This document shows positions 25,101-38,696 of a stretch of 64,000 nucleotides of DNA, piece by piece. This DNA is from Anopheles merus. Its lineage: Eukaryota; Arthropoda; Insecta; Diptera; Culicidae. The stretch is from NCBI RefSeq assembly GCF_017562075.2, contig NC_054083.1, positions 7,198,768-7,262,767 of the forward strand, in the 5' to 3' direction. The translations under genes and the position numbers were made by a program. Each line of letters opens with the position of its first letter. Position 1 is the stretch's first letter. Below the pieces are notes generated by a model. It was given only the letters and a program-made list of their open reading frames with translations. It was not told the DNA's origin and did not search any database.

Positions 25101-28100
25101 TTCGCAAATCTGTTGGTGTTTCTATGATGATTAACCGCTCTTAGGAAAGAATTTAACGTTTTGGAAATAATTTCAATTTACTCTCTATTTGATGGTAGTA
25201 TACAGATCCACTTTACGCCAATTGTAAGGGATCAATATTTATGCTTATGCTTTATAAAGAGTCTCTATAACAATTCACACAATCAGCCAAGACAAAAGTT
25301 CTACTTCCTTAACAACTTTCTAAGAATAAACGAAGCATAGTTTAATCGAAGAAAATCACAGTTTCGCTTACTAACCATTCCAACGGGAACGCTCACCGAA
25401 TGGTAATATCTGCCTATATCAGTTCCAGTGGATCGTTTACTATGGCTTCATGCATATTTATTACGGTTTGTCAATTAAATGTCTACCGACGTCCAGGAGC
25501 TCTTGGATTTTGATCAATGATACTTCATCGACGTCTGGCATGATTAAGCGTTTCATTTCTTTCCAATAGTTAGCCTATGTAGCACCCGCACCAGTTTGTC
25601 ACAGCATAGGCTCATCACGGTAGCAGGGCCTTGATGTATTGTACACGTGGTTACAGCATTGTTCAACAGTCTGAGCGGCGCATTTGGGGCCAACTTTCTT
25701 CCATCCAGCTCCATACACCTTGCTTATATACGCCCAAGGAGACATCGCGGAAAGCTCTCACCTCTTTGATTTTTTTTTTGTTATTGTAGCATAGACTCAT
25801 TCATTTTCCGTTTTCCAAGTTCCAACGCGTACGAAGGTATTGATTTAAACAATTAGCATACCACCACCTGTACGGGGGCTGCTTGCTTGTACTTCGCTGC
25901 TCACGACTTTCACATTTCACCCCAAAGGAGTAGTAGAAAAAAGATCACCAGCAGTTCACCAGCACCAAGCGAGTGTCCGAGCCAATGGAGAGATCCTGGA
26001 GCCAATTGTAGTACTGTGAAGATGGTTCCACATGCGCACCACTCGTACCGAAATCGCTCAAAGGTCTTAAATTACGGCTCACGTTACCATTGTCGGTGCC
26101 TTTTGTTATGTCCAGCGTACTTTCTAAACTGTGCGAGACGCCTCAAACGCCTATCACTTCCTCCGGGAAACTCGGCATGTGGGCTGTTGTAATGCAGTTT
26201 CCCACTTGTCGTTCGGATTTCTCGTTCGCATCCGATATCTAGTGTCCTATCACTCCCTAAGTGTGCTTATCAACGCTCCAAGAAATTGGCCCTCCAGGCA
26301 GCATCATTACATGCCACTAGCGAGTACAGCGATCGACACCGGCAACCGATGAAAAGCATCACTTGCTGGGTAATCAATCTTTTGAAAGATCAATTTTAGG
26401 TGATCAAGTATCGGAGTGTATCAAAGAAGAAAGCGCAGTGAAGGGATGCTACAATTGTACATCATTTGTGATTGCCGTCAATTGGCTATTGATGCTGCTG
26501 ATGTTGTATTTAGTGTTAGTTTCCTTGACAGTTGCGTACAATACATTGTTTACAAACATGAAGACGGGTTAGTCCAATTTACTGCAAACTACTGACATAT
26601 CCCTAAGCATTAACGTTTATTTGATCGGTACTGTCATGTAGGTCACTTCAGTAAACATGTTCTGCAATCGATGGCGCAGGAATGCAATCGGTATCATTTG
26701 ATGTCTGATCCGAGGCGTAATAGTACATTACACCCTAGACACTGGCTAGTAATTATAGGAAACAACACGCAAATGCATTGCTGTCAGGAAGAGCTTCGGC
26801 AGGAAGAGCTTCGGCAGGAAGAGCTCATACCTTGCAAAGTAATAGTAGTAGGAGAGCTGTCGATTTCATTACTTCACCGTACGTACGAGGTGGTGATATG
26901 ATCGCATGTACATTATCACTGCTGCATGATTTGCGGAAAGCGGTAGGGGAAGGAATTTAAACTATGTCACACCATGACCAATGTAGGCGCAAAACATTGA
27001 AAATGTGTTTTACTATGTTCGCGTACATATGCATGAAACTGTACTCTGAGTAAATATTTTATTGCGACCCAGAAAAGGATGCATTGCTCTTTGTCCTAGC
27101 ATGTTAAACTGAACTTCTTTTTTTGCTTCAGTTTTACATGTGTACGTGCATGGGGTTGGATGAGAACGAACTTTTTATCCGCGCCAATTAGGTCATTGTC
27201 TGGAAAAGTGAAATTGAATTTATAATGCATGGTGTTGCGTTCACATTTTCGTTTTCAATGTTCACGATGCGCTCTACGTTGCAAACTACAATCAACGTAT
27301 GCATCCATCGGCAGCAAAATGTATGATATTTTTAGTTAAAGCTAGCAAACTATATACGAACAAATCCTATATCACAAATGCAATAACCGATCCAACTGTT
27401 ATGGAATAAAATTACGTCAAATATAGAAACTTAGACTATCTTCCAACAGCAACGATTTTTTCATCTACGCAGTATTATATCATTGCTTTAGCTATGGGGC
27501 AACTTTCTCCGATTTGTGTGCATAGGAGGCCGTTCACATTAAAGTTGAGCCATGGAATTGACATTGGGGCACATGGATCGCTCCCGTCATGGTACGTGGT
27601 TAATCAGTCGATGATCGATCGGCCCACGGAACCTCTTTGCATCCGTTCAAACCGGCATATCCCCGGAAGCAGATAAACTAGAGTGTCGGAAGTGGCTATG
27701 CATGAAACTATGCAGCTAATAAGAAAATTACGCCACGAACAAATCAAAACGATCAAAAATTGTCACACGCCATCTGCTGAGTACAGTTTTCGTTCTCTAA
27801 AATTTTTATTACATCTTTTATTCAAAATGTGTACATTCAACTTGCATTATTTCCTGCTTTGGTGTGATTCATGCTTTCGTTGTTAATTTCAACTTAAACA
27901 GAAGTTGCTATATTCCATTCAGGTTAAGAACAAAAACTTCTCCAGCTGCGCACAGGCAGTGTTTGCGCAAAGGGAATGGATCCGTTAGCATGGCCGTTGA
28001 AAGATGATAATGGATTAAGCAATGCCACTTTTTCACTTAAATCGACCAAACACTTCGTGAAGTATCGTGCAGCGTGTTGCGTGCATGCAGTGTACGATCC

Positions 28101-29165
28101 AGTATGGTAAGCTGATCCAAGATCCGTCCAAGCTAAACTCACCAGAATGGCTGGAAATGACTTTACCAGTGAGGTGTAAAGGCGTATTATAGGGAGTATG
28201 GGGAAGGGAAAGCGAAAGGTACAAGCTTCTCCTATAACAAATGTAACGAATCGATTTGTCTAACGCATGTCTACACATTAACTTTCTCTGTATTTTGTTC
28301 AGCAAAAAAGCAAAAATAAAAGAAACATTGCGGAAGGGCCAATTGAATCTGAGCTCGAGATTGAATCACGTAAAAATAAAAAAATGTTTGTATATAAAAT
28401 ATATCCGTTTGTATTCTATGTTCATGTAATACAGTAGATTTCATATGGTTTCACTATATAAATCAATATAACAGCTTACGCAGTTAAAATCGACCAGCTC
28501 TAATAGCAATTCTGTGACTAACAAAACCCATTAAGGTGGAAGTTACTGTTTTTAATCTCTTCATCATATGCGTGAACAGTTGAATCACACGTTGCTGCTA
28601 GCTTTGACTTGTCATATCAGCTCTTTCGCTTGATTTGATTAAATTCAAGGAGACAAGCAGAGATAGTCTAAATTTTGGAGATTCTTCTGGTGCCTTTGTC
28701 CAAGGCTCGAGTCCAAGACGGACTCGAAACAAAATAAGCATGCTCAAAATAAGGCAATCATTTAACATTTATCCAGCACCAATTAAGGCACATACTTGAA
28801 ACAATGTTGAATGATCATATAAAGACTGATGTGATGCGTATGAAGTTTGTAGTCAAGGAAAGAGGTAAATCCAAGTCAAGATGTTATCTGTGAATGGAAC
28901 AACAATTGAATCCAGTGCCTTAGTTAACCTGTGACCTCTTTAATTTAGACCATGCAAACACGATAACGGTTATCGTTATTCCGACCACGAAGCGATTTTG
29001 ACATGATGAAAAGTGTTCACGATGTCATTTTCCAAAAGTTGTTAATCAATCTTAAAGGATTCAATATTATTTATTACAATAATAGTTAGCAACGTTTCCG
29101 CGTTCAACGACTTCTTGCACATTGAGAGATCCTAATCGATATACCACTTTTTATCTTCATTTCAG
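13118..29165. other. 16-kb region without a supported coding gene
   Basis: Open frames here are short, on both strands, and none shows family motifs or consistent splice-linked coding. The stretch is AT-rich with scattered low-complexity runs. Because the tetraspanin downstream starts with a splice acceptor in its 5' UTR (29164-29165), at least one of its 5' non-coding exons and a long first intron probably lie here. A GC-richer patch at about 13890-14420 is a possible promoter area (weak inference). Confidence 0.5.
26785..26825. repeat. 15-bp tandem repeat
   Basis: Unit CAGGAAGAGCTTCGG in two full and one partial copy. Confidence 0.9.
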
Positions 29166-32100
29166 GTCATCTGCTGGTGTCGAGACATTAACCCCGCCAA
29201 TTTACTACATCCGCAGAGTGTGACTGTGTGCAGTATTGCAAACTCACCGTGATCTTTGGCCGGCAATCATCAACATTCCGTTAACAGATCTCTTTCAACA
29301 TGGGGTGCGACTGTGAATCATGCATAGCAAAAACGCTACTATCCGTATTCAATTTTCTATTCTTTGTAAGTACATGTAGCGCGATCGTTTAAATATGCAC
29401 TGGAAACGACCACTAGGAACGATGAACGCATCATTTCGAGCTGATAAAGCTTACCAATATACTAATGATTTTTATCGAACGATATTTTAGGTCCTAGGAA
29501 CGATTGTGCTCGGTGTGGGCGTATGGCTAGCCACAGATAAAACATCGTTTATAGCGTTACTGAAAATGGTCGAAAACGATCAGCTCGAGGTAAGTAAATC
29601 GTAGCACCTTTCACTACTCGCACTGCCAATTGCAATGCCTGAACGGAATACAAAATTTGTCAGACACGACACGCCTGGCGTTCTATGGCGCTGCGTCATC
29701 GGTCACACACAGTTGTATTAATTCGTTAATTTAAATTCAGCGTTTGCTCGATGCACGCACCGTTTCGAAACATTACTGGTGTATCTTTACTTTTTTTTCA
29801 TTCTATGCATGCCCTTGCGGACACTATATAAGACTTCAAAGAAGACTATATTTTTTCGCTCAGTGATTAATTGCCCTTCGATGCTAAAACGCATTGCATC
29901 GCCGAGTGTAGCTGAGAGGTGCAATATAACTTCTAACGTTTGTCGAATCGAATTTGCATCCGGTGTGCGTTGGCGTTTTGAGCTAAAGTCATAGAAACGT
30001 AGGCAAAACTAAGTAGGAATGGGCTGATAGTGGGAGCGGTAGTGACACTAAATTACAATCATAAATTATTCTTGTTTATTAGTCGGTTCTAACAGCATCG
30101 ACTGCATTAAATTTTAAAAGTGAAATACTAAAGTAATTTAAAGTAAATAAGCTTACAATCGTAATTTTTACATTTTAACTATATGCAAAGTTACTTACTA
30201 TAGTTGTTACTACGGCATAACAGTAGTTAATACGAAGCAAGCGAGGTCATTGACATCGCCACATGCCACATTCGAATAGTAGGTGGACTTGCACTATTTG
30301 CCGTCAAGACATTCGGACACATAATTGCATGGTGAATTATAAATTCATTCGTAGCAATCGCATGCAGAAACTTTATGATGGCCAGGGTTTCTTTACGTCT
30401 AGACATGGCAACTTATCATCAATTTTAAATCATACGTTGACGGCGCCTATCGCCTGATTGAGAGACGAAGAATTCATTACAGCACCTCAATGCAACAAAG
30501 TAAAAAAGGGAGTTTCTATAAGCAAGATAAATCTTTTCTTTTGTAATGAGAATTTCATTTTAGTTTGGATGATGAAATTTACTAAAATACATTAAATATA
30601 TCACAGTACAAAGTTTATTATATTCCGTCGACAATCGTTGATCATAATACTGTCACATCATCTATACTCTGCTCATAGAAGAAAAAATTGATGCCCGTTA
30701 ACATTCACGCATGCAAACGCATCTACCCATCATCTACAGAGGGGTCTAATTTGTACAAACATCAGTCACACTCGGAGCTGTTGCAACACGGCTTACATGT
30801 GTACGATTAAGTGACACATTGTTTGTTAATTAAATAAACGAGACATGCGTCTTGCATATGCCCACACCGTTGCCTCGGGATCACATTGAAGATCGTACGT
30901 GGGATGAGAAATCTGTGACTAACGTGCTACAGAGGTGTTTATGGTTAGTAATACAAGTTATCTTATCACTTTCTTCCTTTTCGTTAACAGCATTTTACGC
31001 AACCGGCAGTTATAGAGCAGCTAGCTTATCTGCTGATTGTAATCGGATCGGTAATGTTCTTCCTCAGCTTCCTCGGATATTGTGGAGCGATACGCGAAAG
31101 CCAGTGCCTTCTAACAACGGTATGTAAACAGAAGAATGCGGATTGTAGATAAGGAGATTTTAAACGACTACCAAAATGGTCACCCCGTCCAATAGGTTCA
31201 TCCCTTTAAACGGTTTATGGTCCATCCTATAAGGCCATTCTTCTCCTGTAATATAGTGTGTACTTATCGTGTTCGAAAAGACACATATCGTGTTTTTACA
31301 ACCAGCTATTTCATCCACTGTTCTGCATTTAACCTTTGGGCGGGACACGTTATTAGTTTGGTAAATGTTCCGTTTATGTCGCGTTTTGTTACTCTGAGTA
31401 CACTATTTTACATTTCAAGTATCACTTTTGTCATGCTCAAGCAAAAATAAATCAGCTTTTAATGATAATTTTCCGGTAAGAAACAATTTTAAAAACTCAT
31501 CAGATCTTATGCGAAATAGGACCATTAAACAGTTTTTCTTCTAGTTAAACGTTAACGTTTTTAATGCTATTAATACCTAGCAAGTGATTCCTCGTAACCG
31601 TATTAATGAGTAAGGTTAATGAAAGGTTCAGTTTAATATACTTCAAGCATGGCCCATCATTTTTAGCATCATGCTCGACAATTGGGCATTGAATAGTTAG
31701 TTGATCTGATCGTTATGTGTTTTGGGCTCTACGACCCACTTATGTTAGGTAATAGACGCTCTCGTGCAATGAGTGTCTATTGGCATTCGTTTCATAGTCC
31801 GGTAGCGTCCAATGTGTTACGGTTTTGTAATGTTGAAAACGAAAGTAGTGGATGGCAGTAGTTAAAGTTTCTTTGCCGACGATTCTCTTTTTTTGTATTT
31901 GTTGTATATGCATCGTTGCGCACACATGGCTTTACGTCATGTGCAAATGATGGCCTCATAGATAGAAGATACGGCTGGTATAGCAGCATCCACTAACGAT
32001 GATGAGTCAATTTTACATTTATTAAGCCTTTCTTAAGGAGTGAGTGAAGTATAACATGTGTGTATGTGTGGCCTTTCTTAAGGAGTGAGTGAAGTATATA

Positions 32101-33111
32101 ATGTGTGTATGTGTGTGTGTGTTTTTTTAATCTATACGTTTCACCAGTTTTGTTTTCACTCGCACACCACACACACATAATTTAATTTGAATGTTATAAT
32201 ATACTCAATAATTTAAACGTAATCAGTTATGCAAAGGGTAAAACGTTCATTACATAATTTAATATACTTTCCCCTAATAGTAACAGGAGCAGAGTAATAA
32301 TAATAGTTTGCTTCCTTTCCGTGCTTTTTATGACTGATTGGTCTACCCCATAGCTGAAGAGCACATGAGATTTGATCCCATGACGGGCATGTTGTTAAAT
32401 CACACACTTTACGGCTGTGCCACGGAATCAACATGTGCAGATAAATAATAGTCATAGTGTTTTCTAAACAAATTGTTTTTCTACTATCCATCCCACAGTA
32501 CGGCCTATTTTTGCTGGTAATTCTAGTAGCAGAGGTGACGGCCTTTGGACTAGCAGCAGCGTACAAGGATCGTGCGCGAACAGAAACCAAAAACTACCTC
32601 CAGACCACGATCTCAAATTACTACACCAGCAACGATCGTAACCAAACCGATGCAGTGACGTTAATGTGGAACTATATGATGTCGGAACTGCATTGCTGCG
32701 GCGTTGACGATTACCGAGACTTTGCACGGTCTGAGAAGTGGAACGAAAGCAAACGGGATAAGATTATACCGACGGCTTGCTGTGTACAAACGTCCCTATT
32801 CCAGCCGCAAGACAAAAACTGTCCCTTCTCGCCAACCGATTCGAATAGCTACTTTAAAAAGGTGTGTGTGTGTGTTTATGTGTGTGTGTGCGTGTGTGTG
32901 TGTGTGTTTTTACCGTTTTACAACAATGGCTAATGTATTGTTTCTTCACCTCTTTCAGGGATGCTATAATGCGCTAATAGACTGGATCATGTACAACCGC
33001 AACCTGGTCATCATTGTTGCCATAGGAGTTGGATTAACGCAGCTGTTGGCGATTTTCCTGTCCTTCTGTTTGTGTAAATCGATTGAAAAGTATCGAGGAA
33101 TGCGATTGTAG
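29166..33111 (+). CDS. Tetraspanin, five coding exons
   Basis: Coding join 29300-29365, 29491-29589, 30991-31119, 32499-32861, 32959-33111; all introns are phase 0 with GT/AG borders; 269 residues, a usual tetraspanin length. 29166-29299 is 5' UTR following an acceptor TTCAG. The N-terminal cytoplasmic MGCDCESC has cysteines suited to palmitoylation. Four membrane segments lie near residues 12-37, 65-85, 99-119 and 225-250. The large loop has the family signature CCG (164-166), CC (192-193), C206 and C221, and GY.GA is seen after segment 2. Tetraspanins organise membrane microdomains with integrins and other partners; the specific paralogue was not assigned. Intron 1 of the coding part is short, intron 2 is 1.4 kb and intron 3 is 1.4 kb with a SINE fragment. 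An AATAAA lies near 33477. Confidence 0.93.
32026..32115. repeat. 45-bp tandem duplication plus (GT)n
   Basis: GCCTTTCTTAAGGAGTGAGT.. occurs at 32026 and 32071 with near identity, followed by a (TG)n run to about 32123. It lies in tetraspanin intron 3. Confidence 0.85.
32340..32430 (-). mobile_element. SINE200-like fragment, copy 3
   Basis: The stretch ATCCCATGACGGGCATGTTG followed by TTAA matches the box-B half of the copy at 7474, in the same orientation; the rest is diverged. It lies in tetraspanin intron 3. Confidence 0.55.
32862..32909 (+). repeat. (GT)n microsatellite starting at a splice donor
   Basis: The imperfect (GT)n run begins exactly at the donor of tetraspanin intron 4 (AAG then GTGTGT), so the donor itself is part of the repeat. 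The intron is only 97 bp. Confidence 0.9.
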
Positions 33112-35254
33112 GTTTGCATCGTGAAGCGAAGCACGATGCTGAAGTACAACATCATCATCATCACCATCACCATCATCGTCACATTCTTGCATCACGGACC
33201 AGGCAGTGCCTCACTGAATTATTTTCATAAACAACGGAAAAGTGCACTTTTGACGACAAAGAAAGTTAACAAGAAGAACGATTTTTTTTGCGATTACTCC
33301 TTTGTTTACATACAGAAGGAATCTAGAAGGAATCTCTTGGAAACCTTTAACATTAAGGCGAGTCTCCGAACAGCATAGTTTCATTGAACGTGTTTGTTCA
33401 TGTTCAAGGTGGGTTGTCAATTAATTTGCAACCATTACAGTAATTACAGCCCGTGTGGATCGGTACGAACAGAAAATTAATAAACGATTTATCGATTTGT
33501 TTCGCCCAAGCCATTATTAGATGCAGATGCACATCTTTACGGCGAATTTCGACTAGAGCTATAATTTAATTCATATTTACTTTTTCTCTATTTCCATTCT
33601 TCCTCGTATCTAATGCAATAATTTGTTTCTCAAATTCCTTCCTTTGTTAAGTTACGTGTTTTTAAGAAATGAAAAGTAAAATATAACGATTTATCATAAG
33701 AAAAACATAGTAGTTTTGAGTATTTATTTATTTTAGTATTTTGGGTTTTTTTATAATGCGATGCAGAAAAACGTGATCATTGTAATTGAAAGTTTTATTT
33801 TCATTGTCAGAATATGAAAATGTCAACTATTCCATATATTATTTATTTTCGTTGTGAGAATATGAAAATGTCAACAACTAACCAAAACTATTTTCATATT
33901 CCATTTTTGTTTCTATTATTATAAAAACCCGTCTGTTATATCAGAAACCGCATCTCCAGATATTCATAAATGCTTTAATTCTTCCGACAAATCTTTGAAC
34001 GAACTGTCACAACTAGGCTGATATTATCATCAATAACTAATAATTCAAATGTGTTGTTCTCTTTTACTCTTTTACTAATCTTTTCTCTATTAAATCTTTG
34101 GAAATTAAAGATATCATACAATGATTACTAAACTAATGCTTGAGCAAGTTATATTAAACAAGTAATATTATTGACAGTAATAGACTAATATTTGTTCAAG
34201 TCTGGACCCCTAAACCCCTTCTTCCAAACGATGGTTTTGTACTGCTTATGTTAACTCATAGCAGGACAGGCAGCATTTCATGAGCCGGTACGCCTTTCTA
34301 TTATTTGGCTCTGTGCGTTCTACGGTTACCATAAACTATTTGTAAATAGTTGAAAATAAGTTAATAACCGCAATGAGGGTGACCTGGTGGTCTATTCGAT
34401 GGGCGTGACAGATGTAACAAGGCCAGAAGATATCGATTTCGATCCGAATTGTCCCGTCATGACAAGAACTGATCTTCCGGCTTCATAGTACTTACGGAAA
34501 TTTGTATAATAAAACGTTCTTTTTCGTCCGCCCTAAACAAATTATTCAGTCTGTAAAGAGCTGACTATCCATGATTTATGACTTAGCCGATAACAATACT
34601 GTGTTTGAACGGTCATATATTTTTAGCTATGAATTGTACAGGTATACCTTGAAACCAGTTAAAAGCTACACTACATACAAATTAGAAGATTAGTTACAAA
34701 TTTAGTTAGGAACCTTGTATCTTTTTGAATTTGCATTCTACAGTTTTATAATCGAAACCTTCACAATTAAAGGAAAGAAACTTATCGGCAGACAATTCAT
34801 GATCACAAACAACAAATAACCATTAATCCGATGAGCCATATTTGCACAATCAAAATATTGATTACCAAACAATATAATTTATTGCTCGATATCATGTACT
34901 ATCAGGATCATCTAACGACAACTGTTCAAGTGTGTCAGATAATAGACCAGCCTTTACCAATATTTTGTCAAATATTGAGCGGCTCACTCTTCTTAATCTA
35001 ATCTTATTTATCACCACACTCTATCTGAAATAATGCAAACAAAACTACATGATACAGCATTCTATTCTCCAATGAATGAACATGTAACGAATTGGCTCCA
35101 TAATGAGCTTTTAACTCTAAGCCTTTGCCTGCTGACCAAGATAAGATACTGCAAAAACCCTTTCGTCATTAAGGCATCCAACATTTCATATAAATAGCTG
35201 ATACCGTTGACAAACCTCGAACCGATCGGTCGATTGTATACTGGGTTCTTAGTG
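33112..35254. other. Tetraspanin 3' UTR and intergenic stretch
   Basis: The first part is tetraspanin 3' UTR (AATAAA near 33477). The remainder is AT-rich, with a 33-bp direct duplication at 33795-33827 and 33843-33875 (TTATTTTC.TTGT.AGAATA). No gene is seen up to the aminopeptidase start. Confidence 0.6.
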
Positions 35255-38200
35255 ATGAAGAAATTTCGTGCATTCACCTGTAGTGCACTACTGTTATCGG
35301 CCCTTCTGGCCGTAACACCAAGTGTTGTTCAAGCACGTGGCATAGTGTCCGGACGAGCGTTTGACTCCTACCGACTGCCGAATACCACGGTCCCAACGCA
35401 CTACACTCTCCGCCTAGATACTGATATACACCGGGAAATCTTCGACTACACTGGAAATGTTCAAATTCGAATAAACGTACTGGAAGCGACCGACCAAATC
35501 GTGCTACATAGTTCGCGTAGTGAAATTACGCATGTCCAGCTCAGGAATGGCGTAGGATTAAACGTTACCGTGAAAAATTTTGAGTTGGACGACGACAAAG
35601 AGTTTCTTGTGGTTAATGTTGGAACGACGTTGCAGCCTAATACTGGCACCTACACACTTGAGATAGATTTCACCAACAGTATCGCTCGAAACGATCAGGC
35701 TGGTTTCTACCGATCGTCTTACGATGACGAAAACGGTGTTAGACGGTAAGATTGTGGAATGCCAATGAAAAACAATATAAATATAAGATTAATGTATTCC
35801 CATTGCACTTCCCCCTGTAGTTATCTGGGACTTACGCAGTTCGAATCGGTCGATGCAAGAACATCTTTTCCGTGCTACGATGAGCCCGGAATAAAGACAA
35901 CTTATGATATTCTTATCGTTTGTGGCATCGACTATCACGCCCGCTCAAACGCACCACTGCGCGGGATCCAATTGCTAGAGGGCGGCAAAAAGCTTTCCAC
36001 ATTTGCCACGACACCTCGTATGCAAACGTATCTTGTTGCCTGGTTGGTGTCCGATTTTAAATACGAGCGCGAGGTGCTAACTGACCCACAACTGGCCATC
36101 GCTTCATGGTCTAAGCCCAGTTCGGTACATCTGCTATCCTATTCCGTCGATGCTTCGAAGCGGTTTATGCGTGCCATGGAAGAGTACTTCGATCAGCTTT
36201 ACAGCATGTCCAAGATTGATAATGTGGCCATCAAAGATGAGGACTACGCTGCCGGAGCAATGGAAAATTGGGGTCTCGTGACCTACAAAGAGTCTGCTAT
36301 CTCGTACGGTCCAGAAGATGGTGAGCAACGACAGGTTGGCGTCGTAACGATCGTTGGCCATGAGTTCACACATCAGTTCTTCGGCAACCTGCTGGCACCG
36401 AAATGGTGGAGCTACCTGTGGCTAAACGAAGGCTTTGCCAGGCTCTATCAGTACTACCTTGGAGCGATCGTACGTACTATCTACCGACTGCGCTCAATTT
36501 TCGTTAACACTGCTTTCTATTTTCTTATCCAGAGTCACCCAGAACTGCAACTTCGAGAGCGCTTCGTAACCGGACCATTCCAGACCGCACTGAGGGCGGA
36601 TAATTCCCTTACTGTTCGCCCCATGACGTATTACACGGAAACGCGCCCCAGTATCAGCCGTCTGTTTGATAGCATTGCATACGACAAGTCTGCGTGTGTG
36701 CTCCGTATGATGAACTACGCACTGGGTGAGCGCACTTTCCAAAAGGGGCTACGGTACTACCTTCAACAAAAGTAGGTTATAACGATTTTTCTGGAAAAAA
36801 CCACGCGATAACAGTTGCATGCATTTCAGACACTTATTCCGCGATATTACCCATTTGTAATTGCAGCAAAGAGCGTGGTGTTGTCGAGGAATCCAACCTA
36901 TTCGACAGTCTCGAACAGGCTGCGAAAGAAGACGCTGTCCTACCTATTTCTCTTTCCATACACGAAATTTTTGGCTCCTGGTCACACCAGCCAGGCGTTC
37001 CACTGGTAAAAGTTCGCCGTGATGGCAACGAATATTTATTTACACAGGAACGTTACATCGCGAACAATCCTCCGGAGGAACCATTCGAAAACTCGTGGTG
37101 GATACCCATTTCCTTCTCCACTCCGTCCAACAATGCCTATGAAAAATTACCTGCATTCTGGATGCCTCCGAATGTCTCTGAGGTAGCGTACACAATCGAA
37201 ACTGTCCAGGATGAGGTGGTGTCGTTCAACCCTCACTCCACCGGTTACTATCGAGTAGAGTACGAAGAAAATATGCTCCGAGAGTTGATCGAGCGAATTA
37301 ACAAAGATCATACTGGCTTCGAGCCTGCGACACGTGCTCGCCTCATCGATGATACTCTGAACATTGCACAATCGCGTGGTGGCAATTATGATGTGGTACT
37401 TCAACTGCTGAACTATCTGCAACGCGAAACTGACTACGTGCCCTGGGCTGTGGCGTACGAAAATTTGCGCCACATGCAGGGTATGTTGCGAAAGAACGAA
37501 GCCGTGTCTCAGTTACTTGAAAGATTTATAGAAAAGATAGCCTCTCCGCTGCTGGAAAGGTACGGTGTAGACCACCGTACAGGGGAGTCTGCAGCAGTCG
37601 AGGAACTACGAACCATCGCCATCGATCTGGCCTGTAGTGGTAGTCAATCGTGCAAAGATGACGCACAAAGTGCAGTTCGTTCTCTGGCAAGCAAGAAGCA
37701 CTACACGATGGAGGATAATGCATTGTTGTGCCATGGACTGCAGCATTCAAACGCCGAACAACGCAAAGCATTACAAGCACAGTTTTCCCAAGCGCTGAAC
37801 GATAAAAATCTTGATAATCCTTCAGCTAAACAATTGCTGCTTCAATCACTTAGCTGCTTGGGTGAGGATATGACAAAGGTGCAATCGTTTGCCAAATATT
37901 TACTCGCTCTTAGCGAATCTGATCGTACCAAAGCACTTCATCGCTTACTTGTAGAGTTGAACGTGCCGCTTGCAGAAATTGTACAATCGCTACAGTCGGA
38001 ACTATCGCAACGTCGCAGGTATGTATCACATCACGAGTGATTAAAAAGAGATCAAGAATAATTAAAAATAATACCGAATATTTTTTCTTTTCATTCTTAC
38101 GCGCAGCAATTCTGTTTACTACAAACACGGACCCAAATTGATCTTTGAGATAGCTCGTTACGTCACAGACCCTTCGGATGTACAGCTACTGAGCTCTGTC

Positions 38201-38323
38201 GCTTCTTCTTTTGACTCTTGGCTAGCTTCCGGAATCAAACAGCAAGTGAACGATAATCTTAATTGGGTAGAACAGAACGTCGAACCATTGATAAACGCCC
38301 TCAAACGATATTTCGATGCCTAA
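35255..38323 (+). CDS. M1 zinc aminopeptidase (aminopeptidase N type), five exons
   Basis: Coding join 35255-35745, 35821-36469, 36533-36771, 36867-38018, 38107-38323; 915 residues. The start MKKFRAFTC was chosen over an upstream in-frame ATG (35207) because it directly opens a signal peptide (about 1-27). The exopeptidase motif GAMEN is at 309-313, and the zinc site is HEFTH at 344-348 with the third ligand E367 in NEGFA, the exact HEXXH-X18-E spacing. The C-terminal half fits the ERAP1-like helical domain. These enzymes remove N-terminal amino acids from peptides; in mosquito midgut they act at the brush border. No hydrophobic GPI-type tail is seen (it ends ALKRYFDA), so secretion or another anchor is possible. 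Intron 2 (63 bp) is in frame and free of stops, so unspliced reading would add 21 residues. AATAAA lies at about 38358. Confidence 0.95.
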
Positions 38324-38463
38324 TATGTGGATTAATATATATTAAGGTTTGAAAAATGAATAAAACGACAGTTTGATAATTAGTCACGTATGTGTTCCAA
38401 GACCATTATCAGTAAATTTATCTTTCAAGTACTATGTACACATCTCGACCGAGTGATCTATTG

Positions 38464-38696
38464 CAGTGGTCTCCAACATGTGTGGTCCGTGGAGTGAACC
38501 GATATACTCCGCGATAGATTTGATTTTTTTTTAAAGAAAAACTTAACAACACATATTGTTTCAGTTTTTTCCCACAAACAAGATCAGATTTTCAACAGGC
38601 ATTTCTAGAATAATATTCAAAATACTTTTGGACGTGGCCAATGTATTTTCTAACACAAGTGGTCCGTGGTCATGCTAACATGGTTGGAGAGCACTG
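38464..38696. mobile_element. hAT-type MITE with 8-bp target duplication
   Basis: A 233-bp element with ends CAGTGGTCTCCAACATGT and, inverted, CAGTGCTCTCCAACCATGT. The octamer ATCTATTG flanks both sides (38456-38463 and 38697-38704). CAGTG ends with 8-bp duplication are typical of hAT elements. No coding capacity. Its position 140 bp after the aminopeptidase stop may place it in or near that gene's 3' flank. Confidence 0.88.

Noticed and set aside
36470..36532. Continuous aminopeptidase exon through this stretch
   Set aside because: GTACGT and a pyrimidine-rich TTATCCAG border it, and the 21 extra residues are unlike the M1 family at this place; treated as intron.
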